From contig DUZU01000004.1 in assembly GCA_013349285.1 (NCBI GenBank), forward strand, positions 29,810 to 93,809: a DNA stretch of 64,000 nucleotides, given 5' to 3'. Below the pieces are notes generated by a model. That model saw nothing but the letters and a program-made list of their open reading frames with translations. It did no database searches and was not told the DNA's origin. Every line of letters starts with the position of its first letter. Positions within the stretch are counted from its first letter, which is position 1. Both the position numbers and the translations under genes were made by a program. Shown one piece after another: positions 17,625 through 26,904 of the stretch. This DNA is from Deltaproteobacteria bacterium (GTDB taxonomy: Bacteria > Desulfobacterota > Desulfobulbia > Desulfobulbales > Desulfurivibrionaceae).

Positions 17625-19838
17625 TTAATATTTACCAAACTCCGAGTCATCCAGCGCAATGACATCACTGGGTTTATGGGCTTTTACCTTTTCCTTTTTC
17701 GCCACCGGCGTTGCCGAACCATGGGCCGCTCCCCAAGAGCCCTGGGCCGGAGCGGCTGGTTTGGCGTAAGCCGCATGATGGGTCAAGGCGGGCTGGACAT
17801 TAGACCGCATCCCACCGCCACGAACCTTGAACTTAGCCATCATATCTTTCATGTGCACCGCCTGGCTGGAAAGCTCTTCCGCGGCCGCGGCCGACTCCTC
17901 GGCACTGGCCGTGTTCTGCTGGGTTACCTGATCAATCTGGCCCAGAGCCTGGTTGGTCTGGGAAATCCCCTGGGCCTGCTCATTGGAGGCGGCGGCGATC
18001 TCACCTACCAGGTCGGTCACCTTGGTCACCGAACCTACGATCTCGGCCAGGGCCTCGCTGGTCAACTGAGCGATCTTGGTGCCGTTTGTGGTCTTGGCCA
18101 CCGAGCTTTCTATCAATTCCGCGGTCTCCTTGGCCGCCTTGGCGCTACGGGCCGCAAGGTTGCGCACCTCTTCGGCCACCACGGCAAAACCCTTGCCGTG
18201 CCGGCCGGCCCGAGCCGCTTCCACCGCGGCGTTTAAGGCCAACAGGTTGGTCTGGAAGGCGATCTCATCAATGACCTTGATAATCTTGGAGATACTCTGG
18301 CCGGCTTCGTTGATCTCGCCCATGGCCGCCACCATCTGCTGCATCTGGCCATTGCCTTTTTCCGCCGCGTCCCGGGTCTGGGTGGCCAACTGATTGGCCT
18401 GGGTCGCATTTTCGGCGTTGGTGGTGGTCTGGGAGGCCATCTCGGTCATGGAACTGGTGATCTCTTCCAAAGAAGCGGCCTGCTCGGTGGCACCCTGGCT
18501 CAGGGCCTGGCTCGCATCGGAAACCTGACCGGAGCCGGAAGCAATCTGCTCGGTGGCCACCAGGATTTCAGATATAACCATATTGAGATCATCACCGGTT
18601 TTCTTTAACGAATTTCTGATCGCGTCCTTATCATCATAGGGGGTGGCTTCAAAGGTGAGATCACCGGCCGCCAGTTTCTGCAGGGCATGCACCATCTCAT
18701 TCTGCAGACTGTCGGCAAATTCATCCATGGTTTTGGCCATAATGCCGATCTCATCTTCCCGATCCATGTGCAAACGGTTATCAAGATGGCCCTTGGCCAT
18801 CTCATCCAGCATATGCACGGTCTTATTCACCGGCTGGGTTATGGAGCGGGTAATCATCAACGCAACCGCGATAATGGCGGTCAGGCCGATCACAAAAATA
18901 ACCCCCATAATCCACTGCAGGGTTTTGACGGAGGCAAAGGCCTCGGCCTCATCAATCTCGGCGATAACCGCCCAGGTCAACCCATCGAGTTTAATCGGCG
19001 CATACACGGAAAGAACCGGGTTATCATTATAATCCTGAATAATCTTGGCGCCGGAACGACCGGCAAGGGCCTCGCGGGCCGCCTCGGTATCGACACTGCC
19101 TGCCGACGGATTGGCGAATGAAGCCTTTACCGAGTGGTTGGTGGGGTCTAGAAAGGAATCGGAGCGCATCAACTTGTCCGGGCCGACCAGATAAGACTCT
19201 CCGCTCTGGCCCATGCCGTCGCGTTGCTGCATTACTTTATTAATCGCCTCAAGAGACAGCTGCAGAGCAATTATCTGCTGCACCTTCCCATCCTGCACAG
19301 CAGGAATGGCAATAAAAGAGGCCGGTTCACCGTTGCTCGGCGCATAGGGCGCAAAATCGGCCATGCCGTATTCCCTGGTCTGGAGAACCTTGCGGACCAG
19401 CTTCCCGAGGTTGGAGTCGGCATACTTGCCGTTAACCATGTTGGTTTTATAATCCGCCTCCTTGGCCACCGTATAATAAACATTGCCGTTCGGCTCAATC
19501 AGGAAAAGATCATAGTAGCCATATTCCTTAATGTAGTTGGTGAAATAGTTATCCATTTCCTCATCAACATTTGTGGACATGGCCCCTTCACTGCTTCCCT
19601 TATCCAGGGCCGCTACGGTCTGAGCCAACACATTCATATCTCCCTGCCGTTCGGCAAAAAACTGCAGAATCTGGCCTTTCTTGATAGCCTGCACCGCGGT
19701 AAGCTGGTTAAAGGCCGACGCCTCCAAGGCCGTGCTCGCCTTGTTCAACGAGGTCAAACCGATGACGGCAAAGGGAAGTATTCCCACGGACAAAAAGGCT
19801 AATAACAACTTTGTTCCAAGCTTCATTTTTTTTAACAT
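17625..19838 (-). CDS. methyl-accepting chemotaxis protein (single Cache-like sensor)
   Basis: A 737-residue receptor: membrane helix about 7-29, one periplasmic Cache-like module ([48 protein letters not shown]), second helix ([14 protein letters not shown]), HAMP, and the signalling hairpin. From the Cache module to the C-terminus it is nearly the same as the receptor gene 181 bases downstream, so they are tandem paralogues with likely gene conversion. The tail [15 protein letters not shown] ends in the same aromatic pentapeptide. GAGGA lies eight bases before ATG. It signals through CheW/CheA; the ligand is unknown. Confidence 0.95.
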   Translation of the reverse strand: MLKKMKLGTKLLLAFLSVGILPFAVIGLTSLNKASTALEASAFNQLTAVQAIKKGQILQFFAERQGDMNVLAQTVAALDKGSSEGAMSTNVDEEMDNYFTNYIKEYGYYDLFLIEPNGNVYYTVAKEADYKTNMVNGKYADSNLGKLVRKVLQTREYGMADFAPYAPSNGEPASFIAIPAVQDGKVQQIIALQLSLEAINKVMQQRDGMGQSGESYLVGPDKLMRSDSFLDPTNHSVKASFANPSAGSVDTEAAREALAGRSGAKIIQDYNDNPVLSVYAPIKLDGLTWAVIAEIDEAEAFASVKTLQWIMGVIFVIGLTAIIAVALMITRSITQPVNKTVHMLDEMAKGHLDNRLHMDREDEIGIMAKTMDEFADSLQNEMVHALQKLAAGDLTFEATPYDDKDAIRNSLKKTGDDLNMVISEILVATEQIASGSGQVSDASQALSQGATEQAASLEEITSSMTEMASQTTTNAENATQANQLATQTRDAAEKGNGQMQQMVAAMGEINEAGQSISKIIKVIDEIAFQTNLLALNAAVEAARAGRHGKGFAVVAEEVRNLAARSAKAAKETAELIESSVAKTTNGTKIAQLTSEALAEIVGSVTKVTDLVGEIAAASNEQAQGISQTNQALGQIDQVTQQNTASAEESAAAAEELSSQAVHMKDMMAKFKVRGGGMRSNVQPALTHHAAYAKPAAPAQGSWGAAHGSATPVAKKEKVKAHKPSDVIALDDSEFGKY

Positions 19839-20057
19839 TTCAACATCCTCTAATCATTTAGTTTCCAAGATGGCCATGTTTCTTCGTCATCAAGGCCTAC
19901 CGCTTTTGTTTCTTTATTGCTCAATAAGCAAAATATAATCCCAACCCTAATCAAATCTCAGCCAAGGCAAATCACTATCTTGCCCGAGCGTTATGCCTTT
20001 GGAGATATACATCAAGTTAAAACATGATGCTTTTTATTGTTAGTGAACCCATCTAGT

Positions 20058-22379
20058 CTAATTGACCTGGGATATCTCGCCAAGATTCTGAACATCGAGA
20101 ATCAGGCAGACTTCGCCGTCACCCATGATGGTGCAGCCGGATACGCCACCGCCGGCATTGCCGACCTTAGTTATATAATTTGACAAACCCTTGATAACCG
20201 TCTGCTGTTGCCCCAGCATCTCATCGACAAAAAGACAAAAATTACTATCCTTGGTCTCAAGGACAATCAAAATTCCCTGGTCAAGGTTGGTGTAATCCGC
20301 GCGAATATTGTGCAGTTCATGCAAACGGATAACCGGCAACAGATGTTCACGAACCCGAACCAACTCCTGACCGTCGGGCGAAACGGTGATTTGCTCGGCC
20401 CTGGGTTGAAACGACTCCCTAATCGAAAGCAACGGCACAATATAACGGGACTTACCGGTCCGAATCAGCATCCCCTCGATAATGGCCATGGTGAGCGGAA
20501 TGCGCAGCACGATGGACGTGCCTTTGCCGAACTTGCTGTGAATATCTATTTTGCCGTTAATCTTATTGAGATTCTGCCGGACAACGTCCATGCCGACCCC
20601 GCGTCCCGAAACATCAGTGATCTGATCAGCCGTAGAAAAGCCGGGGAGAAAAACCATATTAAAGACTTCGGAATCTTTCATCTGACTGCCGTCATCGTCG
20701 ATAATGCCGCGCTCGCGGGCCTTGGCAATGATTCGTTCCCGACTGAGCCCTCGGCCGTCATCGGTAATGGTGATCTGCACATTACCCTCTTCATGGCTGG
20801 CCGAAAGCCGGACAATACCGATTTCACTCTTCCCGGCGGCAACCCGCTCCTCCGGCCCCTCAAGGCCGTGGTCCATTGAGTTGCGGATAAGATGAACCAA
20901 GGGATCGGTAATCAACTCGATAACGGTTTTATCAACCTCGGTTTCTTCACCGACCAACTGAAAATCAACCTTTTTGGCTGATTTTTTGGCAAGATCATGC
21001 ACCAATCTCGTCATCCGCCGGAACAATCCGGACACCGGAATCATCCGGATAACCATGGCCATTTCCTGCAACTCACGGACGATCTTGCCCATATGCTGCC
21101 CGGCCTTATGAAAATTGTCCAGCTCAAGCCCCTTCAAATCAGGACTGTGAATAAGCATGTTCTCGGCGATAACCATTTCACCGATCAGATTAATCAAGGA
21201 ATCGAGCTTATCCAGATCAACCCGGATATCCTGTCTGGCCCTGGCCACAACCGGGGCTTTACTTTGAAGCGGCGGCACGGCTTGAGGAGGAGCTGATCGT
21301 GATTTTTTTTGAACCGCGAGCGCCTCATGCACCTCTTGGTCGGTGGTGACCCCTTTTTCAACCAGAATTTGCCCCAAGGGCTTCTGTTGCTCCTCCAGGG
21401 CTTTATCCAAGTCATCCTCAGTAACAACACCCTTTTCCACCAGAATATCACCCAACCTTGCCGGCCGATGATGGGTGATATCACGCTGCTGCTCCTTGGG
21501 CATAAGGTCGGTCAGCAACTCAAGATAAAGAGCCAGACTTTCAATCTTACCCTTGCCGCCGTCCATGATCGCGGCAAGGGTAGTCTTAAGGACGTCAATA
21601 AGCGAGAGGATGGTTTCCGCCACTTTTTCCCGATCAAGCTCACCGCCGGACCGCACCGCATCGAGCACGGTTTCCATGCCGTGACTCAACAACTCCAAAT
21701 CCTTGTAACCGAGAAATCCGCAGTTACCTTTAAAGCTGTGGATACTGCGAAAAATTTTCGCCAATAGATCGCTATCATCCTGGCTCTTGACCCATTGCAG
21801 AAGATCCGCCTCAACTTCCTGGACAAGCTCGTCCGCCTCCTGCATGAAATGGTGGACCGTCTCCGGGGTAACCAGCTGCTCGGGCGAGAGGTCAAGATCA
21901 AGGGTAATGGCCGACTCCGCAGGTTGCGCTTCCATTTCCACTGGCTCACCGGCAAGAGCCCGCTCGATTTTCTTGATCAACTTCTCTGATTTTTCCGCCA
22001 TCCCATGGTCATCAAAATTCTCTTCGACATAATCAAGAGCCTCTTTGGTGAAATCAACGGCGGCACACAAGAGATCAACATGGGAGGGAATAATCTGAAT
22101 ATCACCGGTCCGCAGCCGATCCAAAAGATTCTCGGCACTGTGAGCGCTGTGAACAATCGAATCAAACTCAAGAAATCCCGCGCCGCCCTTTAAAGAATGA
22201 AACAGACGAAAGATGCCATGCAGGGTCTGCACGTTTTCATCGGCGGTCTGAGAAACGCCGTCTTCACAGAGCTTACTCAGACTAAGGATTTCCGGTTCCA
22301 GATCATCGAGCAGATCCCGGACTTCATTAATGAATTCCAATATAATTTCAGTCTGTTCAGAAGATGTTTGGCTACTCAT
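20058..22379 (-). CDS. cheA: CheA-type kinase with two HPt domains and tandem MshEN-like motifs
   Basis: A 773-residue kinase. HPt 1 (His61 in FHSLKGGAGFL) and HPt 2 (His214 in IHSFKGNCGFL), then two 24-residue repeats at 308-331 (starts RLGDILVEKG) and 334-357 (starts PLGQILVEKG) that fit the MshEN pattern RLGxx[LVI][LVI]xxG[LVI][LVI]xxxxLxxxLxxQ, the second with Pro for Arg and Thr at one hydrophobic site. Then the dimerisation helices, HATPase (LIRNSMDHGLE, DDGRGLS, GRGVGMDVV) and a CheW-like domain. No ordinary P2 domain is seen; the repeats sit in its place. It is the hub for the two receptors encoded downstream. No strong SD is seen before ATG 22379. Confidence 0.94.
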   Translation of the reverse strand: MSSQTSSEQTEIILEFINEVRDLLDDLEPEILSLSKLCEDGVSQTADENVQTLHGIFRLFHSLKGGAGFLEFDSIVHSAHSAENLLDRLRTGDIQIIPSHVDLLCAAVDFTKEALDYVEENFDDHGMAEKSEKLIKKIERALAGEPVEMEAQPAESAITLDLDLSPEQLVTPETVHHFMQEADELVQEVEADLLQWVKSQDDSDLLAKIFRSIHSFKGNCGFLGYKDLELLSHGMETVLDAVRSGGELDREKVAETILSLIDVLKTTLAAIMDGGKGKIESLALYLELLTDLMPKEQQRDITHHRPARLGDILVEKGVVTEDDLDKALEEQQKPLGQILVEKGVTTDQEVHEALAVQKKSRSAPPQAVPPLQSKAPVVARARQDIRVDLDKLDSLINLIGEMVIAENMLIHSPDLKGLELDNFHKAGQHMGKIVRELQEMAMVIRMIPVSGLFRRMTRLVHDLAKKSAKKVDFQLVGEETEVDKTVIELITDPLVHLIRNSMDHGLEGPEERVAAGKSEIGIVRLSASHEEGNVQITITDDGRGLSRERIIAKARERGIIDDDGSQMKDSEVFNMVFLPGFSTADQITDVSGRGVGMDVVRQNLNKINGKIDIHSKFGKGTSIVLRIPLTMAIIEGMLIRTGKSRYIVPLLSIRESFQPRAEQITVSPDGQELVRVREHLLPVIRLHELHNIRADYTNLDQGILIVLETKDSNFCLFVDEMLGQQQTVIKGLSNYITKVGNAGGGVSGCTIMGDGEVCLILDVQNLGEISQVN

Positions 22380-22475
22380 AACTATTCTTAATCCGATTAA
22401 GTAAAGCTTTTCATGCCCGAGGAAATATTACCGAATATTTTTATCAAGATGCGGCTATACAAGACAAAGGTGAAA

Positions 22476-23768
22476 TTACACCGCCTGAAACGAGATAATA
22501 AGTTCGTTGAGTTTATCAAGTTGCAGGGGTTTACTGAGATAGGCATCGCAAAAGCCTGCTGCCAGCAATTCATCCTTGATCTTATCATCGGTAAGCGCGG
22601 TGGTCATGACAACCTTACAGGGGGTATCAACGTGGAGCTCTTTTTCAAGGCGTCTGATCTCTTTTGCAACTTCACGTCCGTCTAATCCCGGCATCATGAT
22701 ATCCAGACAAACCAGCCGATAAGGCCTTTTTTCGGTCAAGGCCGTTTTGAACGCCAACACGGCTTCATAGCCGTCAACGGCTGAATGACTGGTGCCGTAC
22801 GGCGCCAAAAACTCTTCAAGTAAATAGCGGCTGACGAATTCATCCTCGACAATTAAAATCTTCAGCCCTTCAACTTTTTTGGCAGCACCCACCCCCGGCC
22901 CCTTGGCACTTTGCGCATGGGCCGCATCATCAAGAGAGACGGCCCAGTCCTGCAACTGGCCGACTATATCGGCCAGTTTGTTTTGGTGGCTGACATCGGC
23001 GGGATTATTGAGATCCAGGGTGAATCGCATAAGCTCATTTGCTTGAAGAATCAAGTCCAGAGCTTCATCATTAATAAGGGCAAAACCTTGTTTAACCGCG
23101 TTAACCGCCGACTCGACCTGATAACAGAAGTCGGCCAATTGCTCATACTCATACATGGTGGCCGACCCCTGTATGGTATGAATCGTCCGGTATAATTTAT
23201 TAATAAGCTTGGCTTCGTTATGATCCGCGCGTAACTCGGCAACGATAGAGTTAATCGAATCGAACAACTCCTCAACCTCGGCCAAAAAATCGGCTGGTAT
23301 GGCCTGCGGAGAAGGAGTTCGACCAACCGATTGATCCGCGACCTGCCCGGCTGTTGCCAAAGATGCCGCTTTTTCCGGCTCCGACACTGTCGGCTTACCG
23401 GTGACCACGGCGGAAAGCTGAGCCAATAAAGCCTGCGTCTCGGCACTATCAAACTCTGCTTGCGGATCTTCAACATCAATGAGCCGCAGGATTTGATCCC
23501 TGGCCTGAAGAACCAAATCCATCAGTTCATCGGAAAATGTAATCTTGCCCTGCCTGACCGTATCAATAGCGGTTTCCACCCGGTGGGTAAAATCGGAGAC
23601 ATGGGAAAAGCCAAACATGGCGCCTGACCCTTTTATCGTATGAAAATCACGAAACAGTCGATTCAGCAATTCGCTGTCAGTGGGATCTTTGCCCAACTCA
23701 AGAAGCGCCTCCTCAATGTCGTCAAGAAGGTCATACGCCTCCTCTTTAAAGATATCGGTTTCCATCAT
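22476..23768 (-). CDS. HPt-HPt-receiver phosphorelay protein
   Basis: A 430-residue cytoplasmic protein without a kinase domain. HPt 1 about 5-105 with His43 in FHTIKGSGAMFGF; HPt 2 about 158-265 with His197 in IHTIQGSATMYEY, where the usual Lys after the His is replaced by Gln; receiver 302-428 (ILIVEDEFVSRYLLEEF, CLDIMMPGLDG, LSKPLQ). It can pass phosphate between histidines and its own or other receivers, so it is a branch point of the relay. Its receiver closely resembles the stand-alone receiver at 7714-8118. The gene lies 96 bases before cheA. Whether the first or second Met is used is unclear. Confidence 0.9.
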   Translation of the reverse strand: MMETDIFKEEAYDLLDDIEEALLELGKDPTDSELLNRLFRDFHTIKGSGAMFGFSHVSDFTHRVETAIDTVRQGKITFSDELMDLVLQARDQILRLIDVEDPQAEFDSAETQALLAQLSAVVTGKPTVSEPEKAASLATAGQVADQSVGRTPSPQAIPADFLAEVEELFDSINSIVAELRADHNEAKLINKLYRTIHTIQGSATMYEYEQLADFCYQVESAVNAVKQGFALINDEALDLILQANELMRFTLDLNNPADVSHQNKLADIVGQLQDWAVSLDDAAHAQSAKGPGVGAAKKVEGLKILIVEDEFVSRYLLEEFLAPYGTSHSAVDGYEAVLAFKTALTEKRPYRLVCLDIMMPGLDGREVAKEIRRLEKELHVDTPCKVVMTTALTDDKIKDELLAAGFCDAYLSKPLQLDKLNELIISFQAV

Positions 23769-24100
23769 TTTTTTTTAATTTTCCATAGTCACGTTAAAAA
23801 ACAGCCGCGCCACTGTGAAGCAGGCAGCAGCGTCTTTATTATTATAGACCAATAAGATTGCGGATAATTATCAATATAAAAATTTTACGCATACCTTGGT
23901 CGGTTTTTCCAGCGAAATATATTTATTTTTTTATTTAAAAAACTTTATAACCTTCTGTTTTTTTTGATAAGATTCATATAAGGTTATAACATAATATATT
24001 ATATCGTTAATTTTCTCATACTTACATCGTAACTCGCAACCGGAAAGACTGCCCCTGACACCATCAGGAGTCTTCCCGGCAAAAAAACAGGCACCGTGCG
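23769..24100. promoter_or_regulatory. 332-base divergent promoter region with an inverted repeat
   Basis: Very AT-rich space between the divergent HPt-HPt-REC gene and the plus-strand hybrid kinase gene. It holds an inverted repeat TTATAACCTT (23945-23954) / AAGGTTATAA (23980-23989), which could be an operator. No ORF of note. Confidence 0.4.
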
Positions 24101-26878
24101 ATGAGCCTCGTCAATGAAACAGGCGCAGACAACACACTCAAGCTCAACCAAGACGACATTTCTCCCATCAAGGATGAAATAAGACGGGAACAACTGCAGC
24201 AGGCGCTTGCCTCGCTCAGCACCGGCCTGATAACTTCATGCGCCAGTTCCATTATTTTTATCTTGGTGATGATGGGCCATGTTCCGCCACGCAGACTTAC
24301 ATTTTGGGCGGCGGCCATGATCACTATTTTCCTTCTTCGTTATTCAGCCTTTTATCTAAAATCGGCGCAACCCCAAGCAGATCAAAACATTAGCAAGACA
24401 AAATATATCTTTATTGCCGGACTTGCTGTTTCCGGTTTCAGCTGGGGCGCAACAGCCATTTTTCTTTTTCCGGCGGCAAGCCCCATGCACCAGGCCTTTC
24501 TTGTTTTTATCCTGGGAGGGGTCACCATCGGAACAATCGGCCTGTATTCCTCGCTTTATGAAGCGGTTGTCTGCTTCACCCTGGCCGTTATGTCGCCGTT
24601 GATAGCCCGCTTCGCCATGATTGAAAACGGCCCCCATATCGGCATGGCGTTATTGATTGGAATTTTCACGATTTTGATGCTGATCACGGCAAGACGCTTT
24701 CACGATGAAATAAAAAATAATATAAAACTTAAATTTCAAAACAGCGCCTTGATAGACTACCTGTCAAACTCAAAGAACCAAGCGGACAAAATTAATGAAA
24801 AACTGCGCCTGGAAATCGAACACCATCGGCAAACAGAAAATCTGTTAAAAATAGCCAAGGAAAACGCCGATTCTTCCAACCGGGCAAAAAGCGAATTTCT
24901 GGCAAACATGAGTCACGAAATAAGAACTCCGATGAATGCCGTGATCGGCATGAATGAACTTGCGCTGCAAACCGAACTTAACCCCGAACAACTTCATTAC
25001 CTGGAACTTTCACAAACCGCGGCCAAAACGCTACTAGGCCTTATTAATGATATCCTTGATTTCTCGAAAATTGAGGCCCGGCAACTCATCTTGGAAAAAC
25101 AACCATTTTCCCCGCACTCAACAATTGAAAATACTATTCAGACCGTCGGCCTGGAGGCTACGCGCAAAAACATAGAATTGCTCTACCTTATCCATCGGGA
25201 TATCCCTCCCGAACTGATCGGCGATGAACTCAGATTACAGCAGACATTACTCAATCTGGTTGCCAATGCCGTTAAGTTTACCAAAAAAGGACACGTCTTC
25301 GTTGAAGTAAAACTTCTCACCAGCACCGCCAAGAGCTCGATCCTTCTGTTCAGCGTGACCGATACCGGCACCGGGATTAATCATGACACGCAACAGATAA
25401 TTTTCAACAGTTTCACCCAGGCCGATACCTCTATCACCAGAACCCATGGCGGCACCGGCCTCGGGTTAACCATAGCCTACAGAATCACCTCGTTAATGGA
25501 TGGAGAATTATGGTTAAAGAGTGAACCCAATCACGGCAGTACTTTTTATTTCACCGCCAAATTCATCAACTCGACAAAAACTTCGGCAACCCCTTCTCCG
25601 ATCAGCAACAATCTTCAACCCAAAATTCTCCTGGTCATGCCCTACCCTTTGGCCAGAGACATCACCCAACAGGTTCTTACCCAAGCGGGATATAGGGTAA
25701 TTACGGCGGCATCCGGACAGGAGGCACTGATTAAACAGGACCATGCGGTGCAACAGGGCCAACCGTTTACCATGCTGTTGATCGATCACCAGACACCCAT
25801 GGTGGACAGCCTAGAACTGTTGGAGCAACTACATGAAACAGGCCATAGGCTTCCCGCTATCCTCATTACCTCTTCCCAATCCAGGGCCATGTGCAATCGC
25901 TGCAATGAGCTGGGCATCTGTTATTGCCTCAACAAACCGCTGATCAACAGTGAGTTGACTAAATTTATCTTAAAAGTGATGAACCATGAAAAATGCAACC
26001 CGAACAAAAAAGAGAACAAGGAATACGATTCTCGAAAAAACCGCGCAAACATGGTTTGCCTTAACCTGCTTCTAGTTGACGACAACCAGATCAACCGGGA
26101 ACTGGCGGAAATAATCCTGCAACGAAATGGACACCGGGTACATCTGGCCGCCAATGGCCTGGAAGCCCTTCATTTTTTAACAAGAAATAGATTTGATGCC
26201 ATTCTCATGGATGTACAGATGCCGGAACTAGACGGTATCACCACCACAAAAATCATACGCAACTGCGAACAGGCCAAAGATGCCACAGATGGCCAACCTC
26301 AAAAATACCATGACTTAATCTTCAGCCTAACAGATCACATCAAAGGCACCCAAACGCCTATAATCGCCCTTACGGCTCATGCCATGCCCGGCGACAAGGA
26401 AGAATGCAGGAACGCCGGCATGGATGGCTATATCAGTAAACCTTTTAAACCGGATGAGATCATGAAAGTTCTGACAGAGGTAACAGGAAAAAGGGAAAGC
26501 GCCGCTCCAATCACCGATAGGGCCCACACTGAAACGCCCCCCACGGATCAAGCCCAGCCGGAGCAGCTGGAAACGATAAAAAACTACCTGGCCCAGACCT
26601 ACCGGCTGGATGATGACAAAATCAATCAGATAATTTCCGCCACCTGCGAACAGATGACCGAGCACTTCAGCGAAACGAAAAAACTCATTGACCGGCACAA
26701 CCTGCAGGCGTTAACCATCGCAGCTCATAAGATCAAAGGCTGCCTGTTGAACGTCGGGCTTCATGAGTTGGCGAAAATCGCCTTTGAGATGGAAAGCAAG
26801 GCCAGGGCAGGAGAAAATGACGGTAATTATCACCAACATCTCCTTGAAATAAAAGAGCGATTCCCAACCATGCAGTGA
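24101..26878 (+). CDS. multi-pass hybrid histidine kinase (6TM-HK-pseudoREC-REC-HPt)
   Basis: A 925-residue kinase with about six N-terminal membrane helices (about 40-215) and almost no periplasmic domain, so the signal may be read within the membrane. HisKA with [15 protein letters not shown], HATPase with [10 protein letters not shown] and [10 protein letters not shown], then two receivers. The first (starting [13 protein letters not shown]) has lost the acidic pair but keeps an Asp in LLIDHQTP, so it is probably a pseudo-receiver. The second is canonical ([31 protein letters not shown]). A C-terminal HPt has [13 protein letters not shown]. It lies between the two CheA groups, on the opposite strand to both. 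Confidence 0.92.
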   Translation: MSLVNETGADNTLKLNQDDISPIKDEIRREQLQQALASLSTGLITSCASSIIFILVMMGHVPPRRLTFWAAAMITIFLLRYSAFYLKSAQPQADQNISKTKYIFIAGLAVSGFSWGATAIFLFPAASPMHQAFLVFILGGVTIGTIGLYSSLYEAVVCFTLAVMSPLIARFAMIENGPHIGMALLIGIFTILMLITARRFHDEIKNNIKLKFQNSALIDYLSNSKNQADKINEKLRLEIEHHRQTENLLKIAKENADSSNRAKSEFLANMSHEIRTPMNAVIGMNELALQTELNPEQLHYLELSQTAAKTLLGLINDILDFSKIEARQLILEKQPFSPHSTIENTIQTVGLEATRKNIELLYLIHRDIPPELIGDELRLQQTLLNLVANAVKFTKKGHVFVEVKLLTSTAKSSILLFSVTDTGTGINHDTQQIIFNSFTQADTSITRTHGGTGLGLTIAYRITSLMDGELWLKSEPNHGSTFYFTAKFINSTKTSATPSPISNNLQPKILLVMPYPLARDITQQVLTQAGYRVITAASGQEALIKQDHAVQQGQPFTMLLIDHQTPMVDSLELLEQLHETGHRLPAILITSSQSRAMCNRCNELGICYCLNKPLINSELTKFILKVMNHEKCNPNKKENKEYDSRKNRANMVCLNLLLVDDNQINRELAEIILQRNGHRVHLAANGLEALHFLTRNRFDAILMDVQMPELDGITTTKIIRNCEQAKDATDGQPQKYHDLIFSLTDHIKGTQTPIIALTAHAMPGDKEECRNAGMDGYISKPFKPDEIMKVLTEVTGKRESAAPITDRAHTETPPTDQAQPEQLETIKNYLAQTYRLDDDKINQIISATCEQMTEHFSETKKLIDRHNLQALTIAAHKIKGCLLNVGLHELAKIAFEMESKARAGENDGNYHQHLLEIKERFPTMQ

Positions 26879-26904
26879 CGGCAGAGTTGAGTACCGCCCC
26901 CCTA

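Noticed and set aside
14462..19838. Near-identical receptor sequences as a mobile element
   Set aside because: No terminal inverted repeats, transposase or target duplication; the similarity covers coding domains only, fitting tandem gene duplication.
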